Of a stretch of DNA of 64,000 nucleotides, positions 27,868 to 38,788 are shown in pieces. The stretch's first letter is position 1. Every line of letters starts with the position of its first letter. The notes under the pieces are model-generated. The model did no database searches. It saw nothing but the letters and a program-made list of their open reading frames with translations, and had not been told where the DNA came from. The stretch lies in the NCBI GenBank assembly GCA_903822435.1, contig CAIJPE010000241.1, positions 24,327-88,326 on the forward strand. The letters run 5' to 3'. Origin of the DNA: an uncultured beta proteobacterium. GTDB taxonomy: Bacteria; Pseudomonadota; Gammaproteobacteria; Burkholderiales; Burkholderiaceae_C. A program made the translations under genes and the position numbers.

Positions 27868-29490
27868 ATGAAGCCCGAATCCGAAGCCTGGTGGCGCGGT
27901 GCCACCCTCTACCAGATCTATCCCCGCAGCTTTGCCGACAGCAACGCCGACGGTATCGGCGACCTGGCCGGCATCATGGCCCGCCTGCCGTACGTGGCCA
28001 GCCTGGGCGTGGACGGGGTGTGGCTCTCGCCGTTCTTCCCGTCGCCCATGCGCGACTTCGGCTATGACGTGACCGACCACTGCGGCGTGGACCCGATGTT
28101 CGGCACCTTGGCCGACTTCGACGCGCTGGTGGCCCGCGCGCATGCGCTGAACCTGAAGGTCGTCATCGACCAGGTGTGGTCGCACACCGCCATCGAGCAC
28201 CCGTGGTTCCAGTCCAGCCGCCGGGGGCCCGAAGACCCTTTCGCGGACTGGTACGTGTGGGCCGATGCCAAGGACGATGGCAGCCCGCCCAGCAACTGGC
28301 AAAGCTGGATGGGCTGCGCCACCTGGACCTGGGAGCCGCGCAGGAAGCAGTACTACCTGCACAACTTCCTGCCGCAAATGCCCGACCTGAACTTCCACAA
28401 CCCGGCCGTGCAGGAGGCGGTGCTGGCCATCGCCCGCTTCTGGCTGGACCGTGGCGTCGACGGCTTTCGCCTCGACACCGCCAACTATTACTGCCACGAC
28501 CGCAGCTTCACCGACAACCCGCCCCAGCCGCCCGAGCGCCGCGGCGAGCTGCCGGCGGCCATGCAGCAGCACCTGAACAACGTGTGCCAGCCCGAGACCC
28601 TGCCCTTCCTGGAGCGGTTGCGCACGGCCATGGACGGCTACCCGGAGCGCTTCGCGGTGGCCGAGATCGGCTCGGCGCGCAATCTCGAGCGCATGGTGGA
28701 GTACACCCGGGGCAGCGACCGTCTGCACACCGCGTACTCCTTCCTGCTGCTGGGCCCGCGCCCCACGCCGGCTGCGCTGGCCGAGATGATGGTCCACTGG
28801 CAGCAGGGCGAGGCCGCGACCGCCTGGCCTTCGTGGGCCGTGTCCAACCACGATGTGCCGCGGGTGGCCACCCGCTGGGGCCGCGGTGACCCGGTGCGCG
28901 CCCGCCAGCACCTGGCCCTGCTGGCCTGCCTGCGCGGCACGGTCTTCCTATACCAGGGCGAGGAACTCGGCCTGCCGCAAAGCGAGGTGCCCTTCGAGCA
29001 TCTGCAGGACCCCTTCGGCAAGGCGCACTGGCCGCGCGACAAGGGGCGGGACGGGTGCCGCACCCCCATGCCCTGGCAGGCGGCAGCTCCCGCGGCGGGT
29101 TTCACCACGGGCGTGCCGTGGCTGCCGGCCGATGCGGCCCACGCCGCCCTGGCGGTGGATGCGCAGGAAGCCGACCCCGGCTCGACGCTGCACCTGAGCC
29201 GCCGCCTCATGGCCCTTCGACGGTGCCATGCGGCGCTGCGGCTCGGGGCCTTCGAGTCGCGCCATGCCGACGAGTCCCTGTTGGTCTTCGAGCGCTGCGG
29301 CGACGCAAGCCGGGTGCTGTGCGCCTTCAACCTGGGCGACGCCGCTTCGGCCTTCCCGCTGGGGTTCGACCCCCGCGGCCAGGACGAGGCGCTGTGGCTC
29401 CACGGCGCCCGTATCGATGGCCGCCGTCTGTTGCTGCCGCCCGGCGCGGCCTGCATCCTTCCGCTCCCACCCGAGGACCGATGTCGATGA
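27868..29490 (+). CDS. GH13 alpha-glucosidase (oligo-1,6-glucosidase-like), no signal peptide
   Basis: WWRGATLYQIYPRSFADSNADGIGDLAGI, VDGVWLSPFFPSPM, FGYDVTDHCGVDP, VDGFRLDTANYY, VSNHDVPR, YQGEELGLPQ. Confidence 0.93.
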   Translation: MKPESEAWWRGATLYQIYPRSFADSNADGIGDLAGIMARLPYVASLGVDGVWLSPFFPSPMRDFGYDVTDHCGVDPMFGTLADFDALVARAHALNLKVVIDQVWSHTAIEHPWFQSSRRGPEDPFADWYVWADAKDDGSPPSNWQSWMGCATWTWEPRRKQYYLHNFLPQMPDLNFHNPAVQEAVLAIARFWLDRGVDGFRLDTANYYCHDRSFTDNPPQPPERRGELPAAMQQHLNNVCQPETLPFLERLRTAMDGYPERFAVAEIGSARNLERMVEYTRGSDRLHTAYSFLLLGPRPTPAALAEMMVHWQQGEAATAWPSWAVSNHDVPRVATRWGRGDPVRARQHLALLACLRGTVFLYQGEELGLPQSEVPFEHLQDPFGKAHWPRDKGRDGCRTPMPWQAAAPAAGFTTGVPWLPADAAHAALAVDAQEADPGSTLHLSRRLMALRRCHAALRLGAFESRHADESLLVFERCGDASRVLCAFNLGDAASAFPLGFDPRGQDEALWLHGARIDGRRLLLPPGAACILPLPPEDRCR

Positions 29491-30299
29491 TCGATATCCA
29501 CAGCCCCTACCCGCTGAGCCCGGGGCAGATCGCACAGTTCGAACGCGAGGGCTTCATCAAGCTCAAGCAGGTGCTGTCGCCCGAGGCGCTGGCGCACTAT
29601 GGGTCCGAGATCACCCGCCTGACCCTGGCGCTCAACACCCAGGACCGGCCGCTGTCCGAGCGCAGCACCTACGACCGCGCCTTCCTGCAGGTGATGAACC
29701 TGTGGGAGCACAGCGCCCGCGTGCGCGAGTTCGTGTTCGGCCCGCGACTGGGCCGCATCGCGGCGCAGTTGATGCGCGTGTCGGGCGTGCGCCTGTACCA
29801 CGACCAGAGCCTGTACAAGGAGCCGGGCGGCGGCATCACCCCGGCGCATGCCGACCAGACCTACTGGCCGCTGGACAGCGACCGCACCGTCACGGCGTGG
29901 GTCCCCTTGCAGGCCGTTCCGCGAGAGCTCGGCCCGCTGGCCTTCTATGCCGGCAGCCAGCACGTGCCCTTCGGCCGCGACCTGGGCATCGGCGACGAGA
30001 GCGAACGGCAGATCACGGCCCACATGGAAGCGCACGGCTTCGAAATCGTGGACGAGCCCTATGACCTCGGCGAGCTCAGCTTCCACGGTGGCTGGACCTT
30101 CCACAAGGCCGGGCCCAACCGCAGCGACCAACCCCGCTCGGTGATGACGATCATCTACATGGACCACCAGATGAAGCTCGGTGCGTGCACCAGCGACATC
30201 CAGCGCAACGACGCGGCCCAGTGGTGTCCGGGCGCCCGGGTGGGCGAGGTGATCGACACGCCGAAGAACCCGGTCGTCTACCGGTCCTCCATGGGCTGA
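29481..30299 (+). CDS. Phytanoyl-CoA dioxygenase (PhyH) family protein
   Basis: FEREGFIKLKQVLSPEAL, LYHDQSLYKEPGGGITPAHADQTYWPL, FHGGWTFHKAGPNRSDQPR; overlaps the GH13 stop by 10 nt. Confidence 0.87.
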   Translation: MSMIDIHSPYPLSPGQIAQFEREGFIKLKQVLSPEALAHYGSEITRLTLALNTQDRPLSERSTYDRAFLQVMNLWEHSARVREFVFGPRLGRIAAQLMRVSGVRLYHDQSLYKEPGGGITPAHADQTYWPLDSDRTVTAWVPLQAVPRELGPLAFYAGSQHVPFGRDLGIGDESERQITAHMEAHGFEIVDEPYDLGELSFHGGWTFHKAGPNRSDQPRSVMTIIYMDHQMKLGACTSDIQRNDAAQWCPGARVGEVIDTPKNPVVYRSSMG

Positions 30300-30307
30300 T
30301 CCCCGGG

Positions 30308-32617
30308 GTGAGCCGCAACGTGACCCGCAACCTGGCCGCCCGCGCGATGACAGCGGCGGCTTGCGTGCTGGCCATCGCCATGCCATGGGTGGCCCGCGCC
30401 GCCCCCGGGGACCTGACCCGCTGGGTCGATCCCTTCATCGGCACCGATGGCACCGGCCACGTCCTGCCGGGCGCCACGCGGCCTTTCGGCATGGTCGCTC
30501 CGAGCCCCGACAACGCGGGCGGGGGTTGGGACTACACCTCCGGCTATCAGTACCGCGCAACGCGGATCCTGGGATTTTCGAACACCCACATGAGCGGCAC
30601 CGGCATCCCCGACCTGGGCGATGTGCTGTTGCAGCCGGCATCGGGCAGGCTCTGGGACGTGCACACGCAGGACTTCGCCAGCACCTACGACAAACGCACC
30701 GAGCAGGCACACCCCGGCAGCTATGCGGTCACCCTGCACCCGCACGGCGTGCGGGTGGAACTCACCGCCACGCAGCGGGTGGCCCTGCACCGCTACACCT
30801 TCAGGCGCCCGGGGGCGGCGCAGGTGCTGGTGGACCTGCAGCATGGCCTGCAGTACGGCCAGGCCCCGCGGGTCGTGGCGGCCGAGGTGCACACCGACGC
30901 CGCCGGCGAAATCAGCGGCACGCTGCAGGTGAAGGGGTGGACCGAGCGGCAGGTCTCGTTCGTGCTGCGCTTCGACCGGCCCGTGGTGCGCGTGCGGACA
31001 CTGCCGGCGCGGCCGGGCGACAAGGCGCCCCGGCTGCTGCTGGACTTCGAGCTGGGGCGCCAGCCGGTGCTGCAGGCCCGGGTGGCCTTGTCGACCGTGG
31101 ACGTGGCCGGTGCCCGCGCCAACTTGCTCGAGGCTGCGGCCCTGCCGTTCGACCGCGTGCGCGACGACGCGCGAGCCGAATGGAACGGGCTGCTCTCACG
31201 CGCCCGGATCGAAGCGCCAGACCGCTTCAAGCGCATCTTCTACTCCGCGCTGTACCGCTGTTTCATGCACCCCAGCGACATCGCCGACGCGGACGGCCGT
31301 GTGCGCGGCCCCACCGGGGTCGTCATCCAGGCCCCGGGCGGGCGCTACTACAGCACGCTGAGCCTGTGGGACACCTTTCGCGGCCTGCACCCCCTGCTGA
31401 CGCTGCTGGTGCCCGAGCGTGTCGATGGCTTCGTCCAGACCCTGATCGCTCACCAGCAGGCCCAGGGCTACCTGCCCCTTTGGACGGCCTGGGGCCGAGA
31501 GACCCACACGATGATCGGCAACCCGGCGCTTCCGGTCATCGCGGATGCCGTGGCCAAGGGCTTCAGGGGTTTCGACCGTGGGCAGGCCCTGCAGGCCATG
31601 CTGCAGACCGCCACGGCCGAGCGGCCCCGAGCCCCGTCCTGGGCGCAGCACGGCTGGTCACTGCTGGATCAGCACGGCTACCTGCCTTTCGACCTGGCGG
31701 ACGGTGAGGCCGTGAGCAAGACGCTGGAATACGCCATCGGCGACGATGCCGTGGCCCGCGTGGCCCGCGCCGCGGGGCGCACCGACCTGGCCGATCGGTT
31801 TTCGCACCGCGCGCAGTCCTGGCGGCTGCTGTGGGACGAGGCCTCGCAGATGATGCGCGGCAAGGACAGCCAGGGCCGCTGGCGCACGCCCTTCGATCCG
31901 TTGGAACCCACCAGCCCCCTGAACAACCCCGGCGACTACACCGAAGCCAACGCCTGGCAGTACACCCTGGCGCCGGCCCTGCACGACCCGCAGGGCCTGG
32001 TCGCGCAGATGGGCGGGCCGCGGCCCTTCGAGGCCTGGCTGGACCGCTTCTTCACCGTGCAGGCGCCGGGGGACAACAAGCACCTCGGGCAAGAGGCCCT
32101 GATCGGCCAGTACGCGCACGGCAACGAGCCCAGCCACCATGCCGCCTACCTCTACGCCTTCACCGAGGCCCCGTGGAAAGGCCACGCCCTGATCGGGCGG
32201 ATCGTCCGGGACTTCTACGGCAACCGCCCCGACGGCATCACCGGCAACGACGATTGCGGTCAGATGAGTGCCTGGCTGGTCCTGTCCACCCTCGGTTTCT
32301 ACCCGGTGGTAGTGAGCAGCGGCGAGGTGGTGCTGGGCGCCCCGCAGGTGCGGTTCGCGCGGCTGCAACTGGCCGGCGGGCACGTGTTGCGCATCCGCGC
32401 GGAGGGCTTCGGCCCCGGGCACACCTGGGCCTCGCGGGCCACGCTCGACGGCGTGGCGCTCGACCCCGTGGCCGTGCGCCATGCCGACCTGCTTCGTGGT
32501 GGCGAACTGGTCTTCACGCTGAAGCCCCCCCGGGGTTTCCACCCGGGCCCTGGACACTCGGCGGGCCGCCGTGCCGCTACCATTGCCGGGCCCGTTACCC
32601 GACGGGCTGGAGACTGA
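30308..32617 (+). CDS. GH92 family glycosyl hydrolase (alpha-mannosidase-like), secreted
   Basis: VDPFIGTDGTGHVLPGATRPFGMVAPSPDN, FSNTHMSGTGIPDLGDVLLQP, LWDTFRGLHPLLTLL, GNDDCGQMSAWLVLSTLGFYPV are GH92 hallmarks; exact start among GTG/ATG codons near 30308-30347 uncertain. Confidence 0.9.
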   Translation: MSRNVTRNLAARAMTAAACVLAIAMPWVARAAPGDLTRWVDPFIGTDGTGHVLPGATRPFGMVAPSPDNAGGGWDYTSGYQYRATRILGFSNTHMSGTGIPDLGDVLLQPASGRLWDVHTQDFASTYDKRTEQAHPGSYAVTLHPHGVRVELTATQRVALHRYTFRRPGAAQVLVDLQHGLQYGQAPRVVAAEVHTDAAGEISGTLQVKGWTERQVSFVLRFDRPVVRVRTLPARPGDKAPRLLLDFELGRQPVLQARVALSTVDVAGARANLLEAAALPFDRVRDDARAEWNGLLSRARIEAPDRFKRIFYSALYRCFMHPSDIADADGRVRGPTGVVIQAPGGRYYSTLSLWDTFRGLHPLLTLLVPERVDGFVQTLIAHQQAQGYLPLWTAWGRETHTMIGNPALPVIADAVAKGFRGFDRGQALQAMLQTATAERPRAPSWAQHGWSLLDQHGYLPFDLADGEAVSKTLEYAIGDDAVARVARAAGRTDLADRFSHRAQSWRLLWDEASQMMRGKDSQGRWRTPFDPLEPTSPLNNPGDYTEANAWQYTLAPALHDPQGLVAQMGGPRPFEAWLDRFFTVQAPGDNKHLGQEALIGQYAHGNEPSHHAAYLYAFTEAPWKGHALIGRIVRDFYGNRPDGITGNDDCGQMSAWLVLSTLGFYPVVVSSGEVVLGAPQVRFARLQLAGGHVLRIRAEGFGPGHTWASRATLDGVALDPVAVRHADLLRGGELVFTLKPPRGFHPGPGHSAGRRAATIAGPVTRRAGD

Positions 32618-32619
32618 GC

Positions 32620-33351
32620 ATGCCAGCTGCCACCAGGGCCGCCCTTGTCGTGGGCGCAGGCGACGCCACCGGCGGCGCCATCGCGCGCCGCTTCGCCCGC
32701 GAGGGCTACACCGCCTGCGTCACGCGCCGCACGGCCGATGCGCTGCAGCCGCTGGTCGAGCGCATCCGCGCCGAGGGTGGGCAGGCCGTCGGCTACGGCT
32801 CGGACGCACGCGACGAGGCCGCCGTCACGGCCCTGGTGGCGCAGATCGAGCGTGAGGTCGGTCCCATCGAGGTGGCCGTCTTCAACATCGGCGCCAACGT
32901 GCGCTTCAACGTGGCCGACACCACCGAGCGCGTATACCGCAAGGTCTGGGAGATGGGCGCGCTGGCGGGCTTCCTGATGGGTCGCGAGGTGGCCAAGGTG
33001 ATGCTCCCGCGCGGCCGCGGCACGATCCTCTTCACCGGCGCCACGGCCAGCCTGCGCGGCTCGGCGGGTTTCTCGGCCTTCGCCGGCGCCAAGCATGCCC
33101 TGCGGGCCCTGGCGCAGAGCATGGCGCGCGAACTCGGGCCGCAGGGCGTCCACGTGGCGCACATCGTGATCGACGGCGCCATCGACACCCGCTTCATCGC
33201 CGAGAACTTCCCCGCCCGCTATGCCCTGAAGGACCGCGCCGGCATCCTCGAACCGGACCACATCGCAGACAACTACTGGCACCTGCACCAGCAGCCCCGC
33301 AGCGCCTGGACGCACGAGCTGGACCTGCGGCCCTGGATGGAAGCTTTCTGA
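32620..33351 (+). CDS. SDR family oxidoreductase
   Basis: ALVVGAGDATGGAIARRFAREGY and FNIGANV; Ser/Lys catalytic region FTGATASLRGSAGFSAFAGAKHAL; starts 2 nt after GH92 stop. Confidence 0.9.
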   Translation: MPAATRAALVVGAGDATGGAIARRFAREGYTACVTRRTADALQPLVERIRAEGGQAVGYGSDARDEAAVTALVAQIEREVGPIEVAVFNIGANVRFNVADTTERVYRKVWEMGALAGFLMGREVAKVMLPRGRGTILFTGATASLRGSAGFSAFAGAKHALRALAQSMARELGPQGVHVAHIVIDGAIDTRFIAENFPARYALKDRAGILEPDHIADNYWHLHQQPRSAWTHELDLRPWMEAF

Positions 33352-33366
33352 AGGAGCCGCCGCGTC

Positions 33367-33964
33367 ATGAACAGCCCGCATCCACCGCGCATCGAGTTCT
33401 ATTTCGATTTCGGCAGCCCCACCACCTACCTGGCGCACACCCAGCTTCCGGCCATCGCGGCCGCGACCGGGGCCGAACTGGTCTGGCGCCCGATGCTGCT
33501 GGGCGGCGTGTTCAAGGCCACGGGCAACGCCAGCCCCGTGAGCGTGCCGGCCAAGGGCGCCTGGATGGGCCAGGACATCGCGCGCTGGGCCGCCCGCTAT
33601 GGCGTGCCCTTCCGTTTCAACCCGCACTTTCCGATCAACACCCTGACATTGATGCGTGGCGCGGCGGGCCTGCAGCTGCGCCACCCCGAGCTGTTCAAGC
33701 CCTACGCCGATGCCGTCTTCGAGGCGATGTGGGTGCACCCTCGCAACCTGGGCGAACCGTCAGAAGTGGGCGCGGTTCTGGCGCCACTGGGCATCGAGCC
33801 TGAAGCCTTCATGGCCCTGGTGTCCGACCCGGCGGTCAAGGCTGCGCTGGTGGCCGCCACCGAAGAAGCGGTGGCGCGGGGCGTGTTCGGTGCGCCGACG
33901 TGCTTCGTCGGCACCGAGATGCACTTCGGCCAGGACCGGCTGGACTTCGTGCGCCAGGCGTGCC

Positions 33965-33975
<11 letters not shown>
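33367..33975 (+). CDS. 2-hydroxychromene-2-carboxylate isomerase / DsbA-like thioredoxin-fold protein
   Basis: [46 protein letters not shown] and [28 protein letters not shown]. Confidence 0.9.
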
Positions 33976-34867
<892 letters not shown>

Positions 34868-34906
34868 GGCGGGCTCCTTGGGGTGGGTCGTCCGTGGATC
34901 GGGCTT

Positions 34907-35593
34907 CTAGATGTCCAGCTTGTCGAGATCGGCGCCGGTGCGTTGCAGCCACAATTTCAGGCGCTGGCGATCCAGCAGGCCCAGCCCGCCGCCGCCGGTG
35001 TTCATCGCGGCCCAGAAGCTGGCGCCTTCGGCATCCAGCTTCTGCAGCAGCGCGTCTGGCAGCTTGCGCAGCCGCAGCGTGCTGGCGCCCTGGGCTTGTG
35101 CGCGCTCGATCAGGCCCGAGGCGGTGAGCTGCTCGAAGCGGTCGCCGCGTACCTCGTTGAGCACCAGCACCAGCGGCAGCACGGCGCCCGGGCCGTCGAG
35201 CCAGCGCGCCAGCAACTGCACCGAGTCATGGCCGGCATCCATCACGTGCCAGTAATGCAGCGTCACGCCCAGGCCGCCCGCCAGTTCGGCCACGCCGGCT
35301 TCGTCCAGCCATCGGGTGAGCGAGGCCTGCGTCTGCGCGGCCAGGTCCACCAGCACCCGCCGTGCCGGGTCGGCCACGGCCGCCTCGATCACCGGGTCCA
35401 GGCTGTCGTGCGCGTCCAGCGGCATGGGCGCGGCGTAGTCGGCGTAAAAGCGCAGCAGCGCACCGTGCGAGCGGTCGGTGTCGAAGCCGATGAAGGGCTG
35501 CTGGCGGTCGATGAAGTGCTGGGCCAGCACGCGGGCCAGCAGCGACTTGCCGACGCCACCTTTCTCGCCGCCGATGAAGTGGATGTGACTCAT
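34907..35593 (-). CDS. ParA/MinD-like P-loop ATPase (deviant Walker A)
   Basis: MSHIHFIGGEKGGVGKSLLARVLAQHFI, then FIGFDTDRSHG; 39 nt upstream of the caspase gene on the same strand. Confidence 0.82.
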   Translation of the reverse strand: MSHIHFIGGEKGGVGKSLLARVLAQHFIDRQQPFIGFDTDRSHGALLRFYADYAAPMPLDAHDSLDPVIEAAVADPARRVLVDLAAQTQASLTRWLDEAGVAELAGGLGVTLHYWHVMDAGHDSVQLLARWLDGPGAVLPLVLVLNEVRGDRFEQLTASGLIERAQAQGASTLRLRKLPDALLQKLDAEGASFWAAMNTGGGGLGLLDRQRLKLWLQRTGADLDKLDI

Positions 35594-35629
35594 GCTGGGG
35601 TCTGTGCTGCAGATGGAGGGCCGACGATC

Positions 35630-35902
35630 CTATCGCACGGCCTGCGTGGAGCCCGTCGCGCGCCACTTTGCGAGCCGCGTGCGCGCTGCAGCCACCTCGG
35701 TGTCCACGCCAGCCTGCGCATCGGCCCAGCGCGGAGCGACCAGCACATCGGGCGCCACGCCCGCATCGGGTGGGTCACCCGGTGCGAAGTGGGCCAGCAG
35801 CGGGATCTCCACGCCCACGCCCGAGGCCGGCAGCGGGGCTTGCCCCAGCAGCAGGCCGGGCGACAAGGCCCAGGTGGCCGCAAGGCGGCGGGCAAGCAGC
35901 AT
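35630..35902 (-). pseudogene. Possible remnant of an S41-type peptidase C-terminus
   Basis: LLGQAPLPASGVGVEIPLLAHFAPGDPPDAGVAPDVLVAPRWADAQAGVDTEVAAARTRLA resembles the terminal segment of S41-like peptidases, with no catalytic domain present upstream. Confidence 0.35.
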
Positions 35903-35981
35903 GGATCGAGACCTCCGACGATGCAGATACGAGCCCCTGCGCGTTGCGCCGAAGCCACCGCCGCAATGTACCGTCCGGGGC

Positions 35982-37355
35982 ATGACCGCCCACCCCGTGC
36001 GCATCCGGCTGTTCGCCCTGGCCTGGCCCCTGTTCCTGGAACTGCTGCTGGGCATCTCGGTCGGCGTGGTGGGCACGGCGCTCGCCGCGCGCTTGTCGGA
36101 CACGGCCGGTGGCGCCTTTGCGCTGGCCAACCACATCACCGGCATGCTCTTCATCCTGTTCCGCGTGGTGGGTGCTGGCGTGGGCGTGGTGGTGTCTCAG
36201 AATCTGGGCGCCGGCCGGCGTGCTGCAGCCGATGCGGTGGCCCGTGCGGTGCTGGGCGCGAGCAGCTGGATCGGGGGCCTGACGGCCTTGGCCTCGCTCT
36301 TGGGCGCGCGGGCGCTGCTGCACCTGCTGCAAGCCCCGGCCGAGGTGCTGCCCCTGGCCACGCCGCTGCTCTATGCCTTGGCCCCGGCCCTGTTGCTGGA
36401 TGCCTGGAATGCGTCGATGGCCAGCGTGATGCGCGCCCACCTGCGGTCCCGCGACACGCTGGCGGTGATGCTGGTCATGCACGCCGTCCACCTGCTGCTG
36501 GCGGTGCCGCTGATGCTGGGCGTGGGTACCTGGCCGGGACTGGGCCTGCCCGGCTTTGCGCTGGCGTTGGTGGTGGCGCGCTGCACGGCGCTGGCCCTGC
36601 ACCTTTCGCTGTGGCGCAGCCGGCTGGCGCTGGTTCCACGGGCCGCGGACTGGTGGAGCCTGCCCCGTACGGAGTTGGCGGCCGTGGCGCACATCGGCCT
36701 GCCTGGCGCGGCCGAGAACATGGCCTACCGGCTGGCCTTCATGGTCAGCGTGGCGGTGGCCGGCGGCCTGGGCGCGCGCGCGCTGGCCACCCAGGCCTAT
36801 GCCCAGCAGGTGATCGGCCTGGTGCTGTTGTTCGGCCTGTCCACCGGCCTGTCTGCCGAGACCCTGGTGGGCCACCTGGTGGGCGCCGGGCAGCTGCGCC
36901 AGGCCCATGAACTGGTGCGCCGGGTGCTGGCACGCGGCCTGGCGGTGAGCGTGGCCGTGGCCTGCAGTGCAGCCCTGGCGGGCCCCTGGCTGCTGAGGGT
37001 CTTCACTTCCGACCCCGGGATCATCCACGACGCCACCGTGCTGCTGTGGCTGACGGTGCTGCTGGAGCCCGGGCGCACCTTCAACATCGTCGTCATCAAC
37101 GCCCTGCGGGCGGCCGGCGATGCCCGATTCCCGGTGCTGGCGGGTGCGGCCAGCATGCTCGTCGTGCTGGCCGGTGGCAGCTGGCTGTTGGGCAGCGACG
37201 CGGGGCTGGGGTGGGGCCTGCCGGGCCTGTGGATCGCCTATGCGGCCGATGAATGGCTGCGCGGCCTGATCATGTGGCGCCGCTGGGCCACGCTGGCCTG
37301 GGTGCCGCATGCCCGCGCGAGCCGCCGGCGGCTGGGCGCCGCAGCCCTGCCATGA
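35982..37355 (+). CDS. MATE family efflux transporter
   Basis: About 12 TM segments; LALTWPL-like N-terminus (LALAWPLFLELLLG), NHITGMLFILFRVVGAGVGVVVSQNLGAG, GLPGAAENMAYRL. Confidence 0.88.
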   Translation: MTAHPVRIRLFALAWPLFLELLLGISVGVVGTALAARLSDTAGGAFALANHITGMLFILFRVVGAGVGVVVSQNLGAGRRAAADAVARAVLGASSWIGGLTALASLLGARALLHLLQAPAEVLPLATPLLYALAPALLLDAWNASMASVMRAHLRSRDTLAVMLVMHAVHLLLAVPLMLGVGTWPGLGLPGFALALVVARCTALALHLSLWRSRLALVPRAADWWSLPRTELAAVAHIGLPGAAENMAYRLAFMVSVAVAGGLGARALATQAYAQQVIGLVLLFGLSTGLSAETLVGHLVGAGQLRQAHELVRRVLARGLAVSVAVACSAALAGPWLLRVFTSDPGIIHDATVLLWLTVLLEPGRTFNIVVINALRAAGDARFPVLAGAASMLVVLAGGSWLLGSDAGLGWGLPGLWIAYAADEWLRGLIMWRRWATLAWVPHARASRRRLGAAALP

Positions 37356-37440
37356 GCCTGCAGCAGGCCCCTCAGGCGATGCGTGCGGCGCGCATCGGCC
37401 ACCAGCGCCCATGCCCCTGTGCAAGCCAGGAGCAAGGGCT

Positions 37441-38670
37441 TCATGCGGCCTCCACGTGCCAGCCCCACCCCGGCAGCGCCTGCCCGGCCACCGAGCGCGG
37501 CTCGGGCCCCAGGTTCACGGCCACCTGCAGCCCGCGGCCTTGGGCCTGCCGCTGGAAGGCCACGGCCGCCTCGTCCCCGGTCGCCAGCCAGGCCAGGGAG
37601 CCCCCCGCCAGTCCGTTGGCCAGCGCCGGGTGCGAGCGCTTGAGGTGCATCAGCCGTGTACAGAGTTCCTGCTCGGCCCGCGTGGACCAGTCGATGGCGT
37701 CCTTGTCGAAGAAGGCCAGCTGGCGATTCAGGCCGGCTTCCTGGCCGCCGTACAGCAGCGGCATGCCGGGCAAGGTAGCGGCCAGCACCGCCATGCCTTG
37801 CCAGGCCGGGCCGAAGAGGCTCGCGTCGCTGCCCTGCCAGCTGTTGCTGTCGTGGTTGGCCGTGAAGGTCATGCGGTAGGCATCCGCCGGGTACAGAGCC
37901 TGCCGGCGCTCCCACCAGGCATGAAGGTCGCTCGCGCGGCCCTGGCCGCGGGCGATCTTCTTCAAGACATCGAAGAGCGTCCAGTCGTAGCTCATGTCGA
38001 AGGCCCGCCGGTGGAGCTCGGGTGCGTCGGACTCGGCCAGCATGAACATGGGCTTGATGCGGTCCAGCGCGGTGCGGGCCTGCTCCCAGAAGGGCGTGGG
38101 CACGAGGCTGGCCACGTCGCAGCGAAAGCCGTCGATGTCGGCTTCGCGCACCCAGTGCGCCATGGCGTCCATCATTGCGGGCCACAGGGTGGGGCGGCCG
38201 TAGTCCAGGCCGATCACGTCCCACCAGTATTCGGGCTCGGCCTCGGGGCTGGGCCGGTAGGTGTAGGGGTGGATCTCGCCTTGCGCGTTGCGCTGGTACC
38301 ACTCGGGGTGCTGGTGCACCCAGGCGTGGTCCCAGGCGGTGTGGTTGGCGACCCAGTCGATGATCACCTTCAGGCCCAGCGCGTGGGCCTTGTCCACCAC
38401 GCGGCGGAAGTCGGCCGCGGTGCCGAACTCGGGGTTCACCGCGGTGTAGTCGCGGATGGAGTAGTAGCTGCCCAGCGTGCCCTTGCGGTTCTTCACGCCG
38501 ATGGGCTGGATGGGCATGAACCACAGGATGCCCACGCCCAGCGCCTGCAGGCGCGGCAGGTGGGCCTCGAACGCGGCCAGCGTGCCCTCGGGCGTGAACT
38601 GGCGCACGTTGACTTCGTAGATGCTGGCCTGGCGCGACCAGTCGGCGTGGTGCAGGAGGGGTGCGGTCAT
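37441..38670 (-). CDS. GH13 alpha-amylase-like enzyme, no signal peptide
   Basis: ASIYEVNVRQFTPEGTLAAFEAHLPRLQALGVGILWFMPIQPIG, VIIDWVANHTAWDH, IDGFRCDVASLVP, FTANHDSNSW. Confidence 0.91.
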   Translation of the reverse strand: MTAPLLHHADWSRQASIYEVNVRQFTPEGTLAAFEAHLPRLQALGVGILWFMPIQPIGVKNRKGTLGSYYSIRDYTAVNPEFGTAADFRRVVDKAHALGLKVIIDWVANHTAWDHAWVHQHPEWYQRNAQGEIHPYTYRPSPEAEPEYWWDVIGLDYGRPTLWPAMMDAMAHWVREADIDGFRCDVASLVPTPFWEQARTALDRIKPMFMLAESDAPELHRRAFDMSYDWTLFDVLKKIARGQGRASDLHAWWERRQALYPADAYRMTFTANHDSNSWQGSDASLFGPAWQGMAVLAATLPGMPLLYGGQEAGLNRQLAFFDKDAIDWSTRAEQELCTRLMHLKRSHPALANGLAGGSLAWLATGDEAAVAFQRQAQGRGLQVAVNLGPEPRSVAGQALPGWGWHVEAA

Positions 38671-38788
38671 CGTCGGGTGCGGTTAGGGAAGGAACAGAGG
38701 CCCGGCGCATGGCTTTGGCCTCTCCACGGTGACCCACACGACGGCGGCACGCAACGCCTTGTGCCGGGCCTCGCCACTATGATGGGCG

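Noticed and set aside
37238-37444. Short minus-strand ORF overlapping the GH13 stop (MKPLLLACTGAWALVADARR...)
   Set aside because: Although it begins with an ATGA overlap, it runs antisense into the MATE gene and shows no recognisable family; likely spurious.
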